Of a stretch of 64,000 bases of DNA, positions 63,959 through 64,000 are shown piece after piece (within the stretch, counting starts at the first letter, position 1; every line of letters starts with the position of its first letter). The stretch comes from G963664935 sp963664935 (GTDB lineage Bacteria; Pseudomonadota; Gammaproteobacteria; Methylococcales; G963664935). The notes under the pieces were generated by a model. It was given only the letters and a program-made list of their open reading frames with translations, had not been told where the DNA came from and searched no databases. The DNA lies in contig CAXXSE010000007.1 of NCBI GenBank assembly GCA_963664935.2, forward strand, positions 1,550,001-1,614,000, read 5' to 3'. A program made the translations under genes and the position numbers.

Positions 63959-64000
63959 AAGATCGAGGGGAATTGCCCTAAATAAAACCATTTTTAATAA

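Noticed and set aside
1..64000. CRISPR array
   Set aside because: No regularly spaced direct repeats with unique spacers; repeats found are dispersed.
1..64000. rRNA genes or a plasmid/phage origin
   Set aside because: No rRNA-like conserved stretches, no iterons, no integrase or phage structural genes seen.

Overview
The window looks like a chromosomal piece of a methylotrophic, probably methanotroph-like gammaproteobacterium. The main evidence is a lanthanide-type PQQ methanol dehydrogenase (xoxF, 61.2-63.0 kb) followed by xoxJ. Supporting evidence is a gammaproteobacterial set: bioBFHCD, recCBD, rplM-rpsI, lpxH, msrB, metA and tRNA-Gln. I cannot name the species from sequence alone.

Layout: 0-10.5 kb is accessory DNA, with three toxin-antitoxin (TA) modules, a Fic protein, a broken IS1-like element, an IS630 remnant, a frameshifted di-haem lipoprotein and a large ORF-less structured-RNA candidate resembling a group II intron. 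11-17.1 kb holds a sulfite-reductase cluster and a DUF1538/P-II-like/CBS cluster, all on the minus strand. 17.1-19.3 kb is an insertion scar (nested small elements, RDD protein, IS66 fragments, dinJ-yafQ). 19.6-25.5 kb is a Nudix hydrolase, the biotin operon and divergent comF. 25.7-27.9 kb is a RoxA-like di-haem cytochrome. 28.3-31.5 kb is IS debris, including a fused Phd-VapC gene and an ISAs1 + DUF4338 element. 31.6-37.1 kb is a very large unrecognised polytopic membrane protein broken into four open segments. 37.4-45.7 kb is recC-recB-recD. 46-48 kb may be an integron-cassette-like tract without integrase, with vapBC and an unknown gene pair. 48.2-57.3 kb is mostly housekeeping. 57.3-58.6 kb is a REP-associated (RAYT) transposon. 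58.6-60.7 kb is a frameshifted M18 aminopeptidase, msrB and a truncated macro-domain gene. 61-64 kb is xoxF-xoxJ.

The unifying feature is dispersed small repeats. Family A (about 150-170 bp, ends like CCTGAATCCGTGACTTC) has seven clear copies plus fragments. Family E has ends CTAGGAGGCTGTCC, one complete 240-bp copy and several solo ends. Family B is a 222-bp long-hairpin element present twice, one copy inside the RAYT unit. Families C, D and F are pairs. Several lie exactly at the broken end of a gene (DUF1538, macro domain, vapC remnant). Many accessory ORFs carry one clean lesion (homopolymer indel, short tandem duplication or deletion, amber codon) while most core genes are intact, which suggests real decay in mobile-rich DNA; read-level indel errors should still be excluded.
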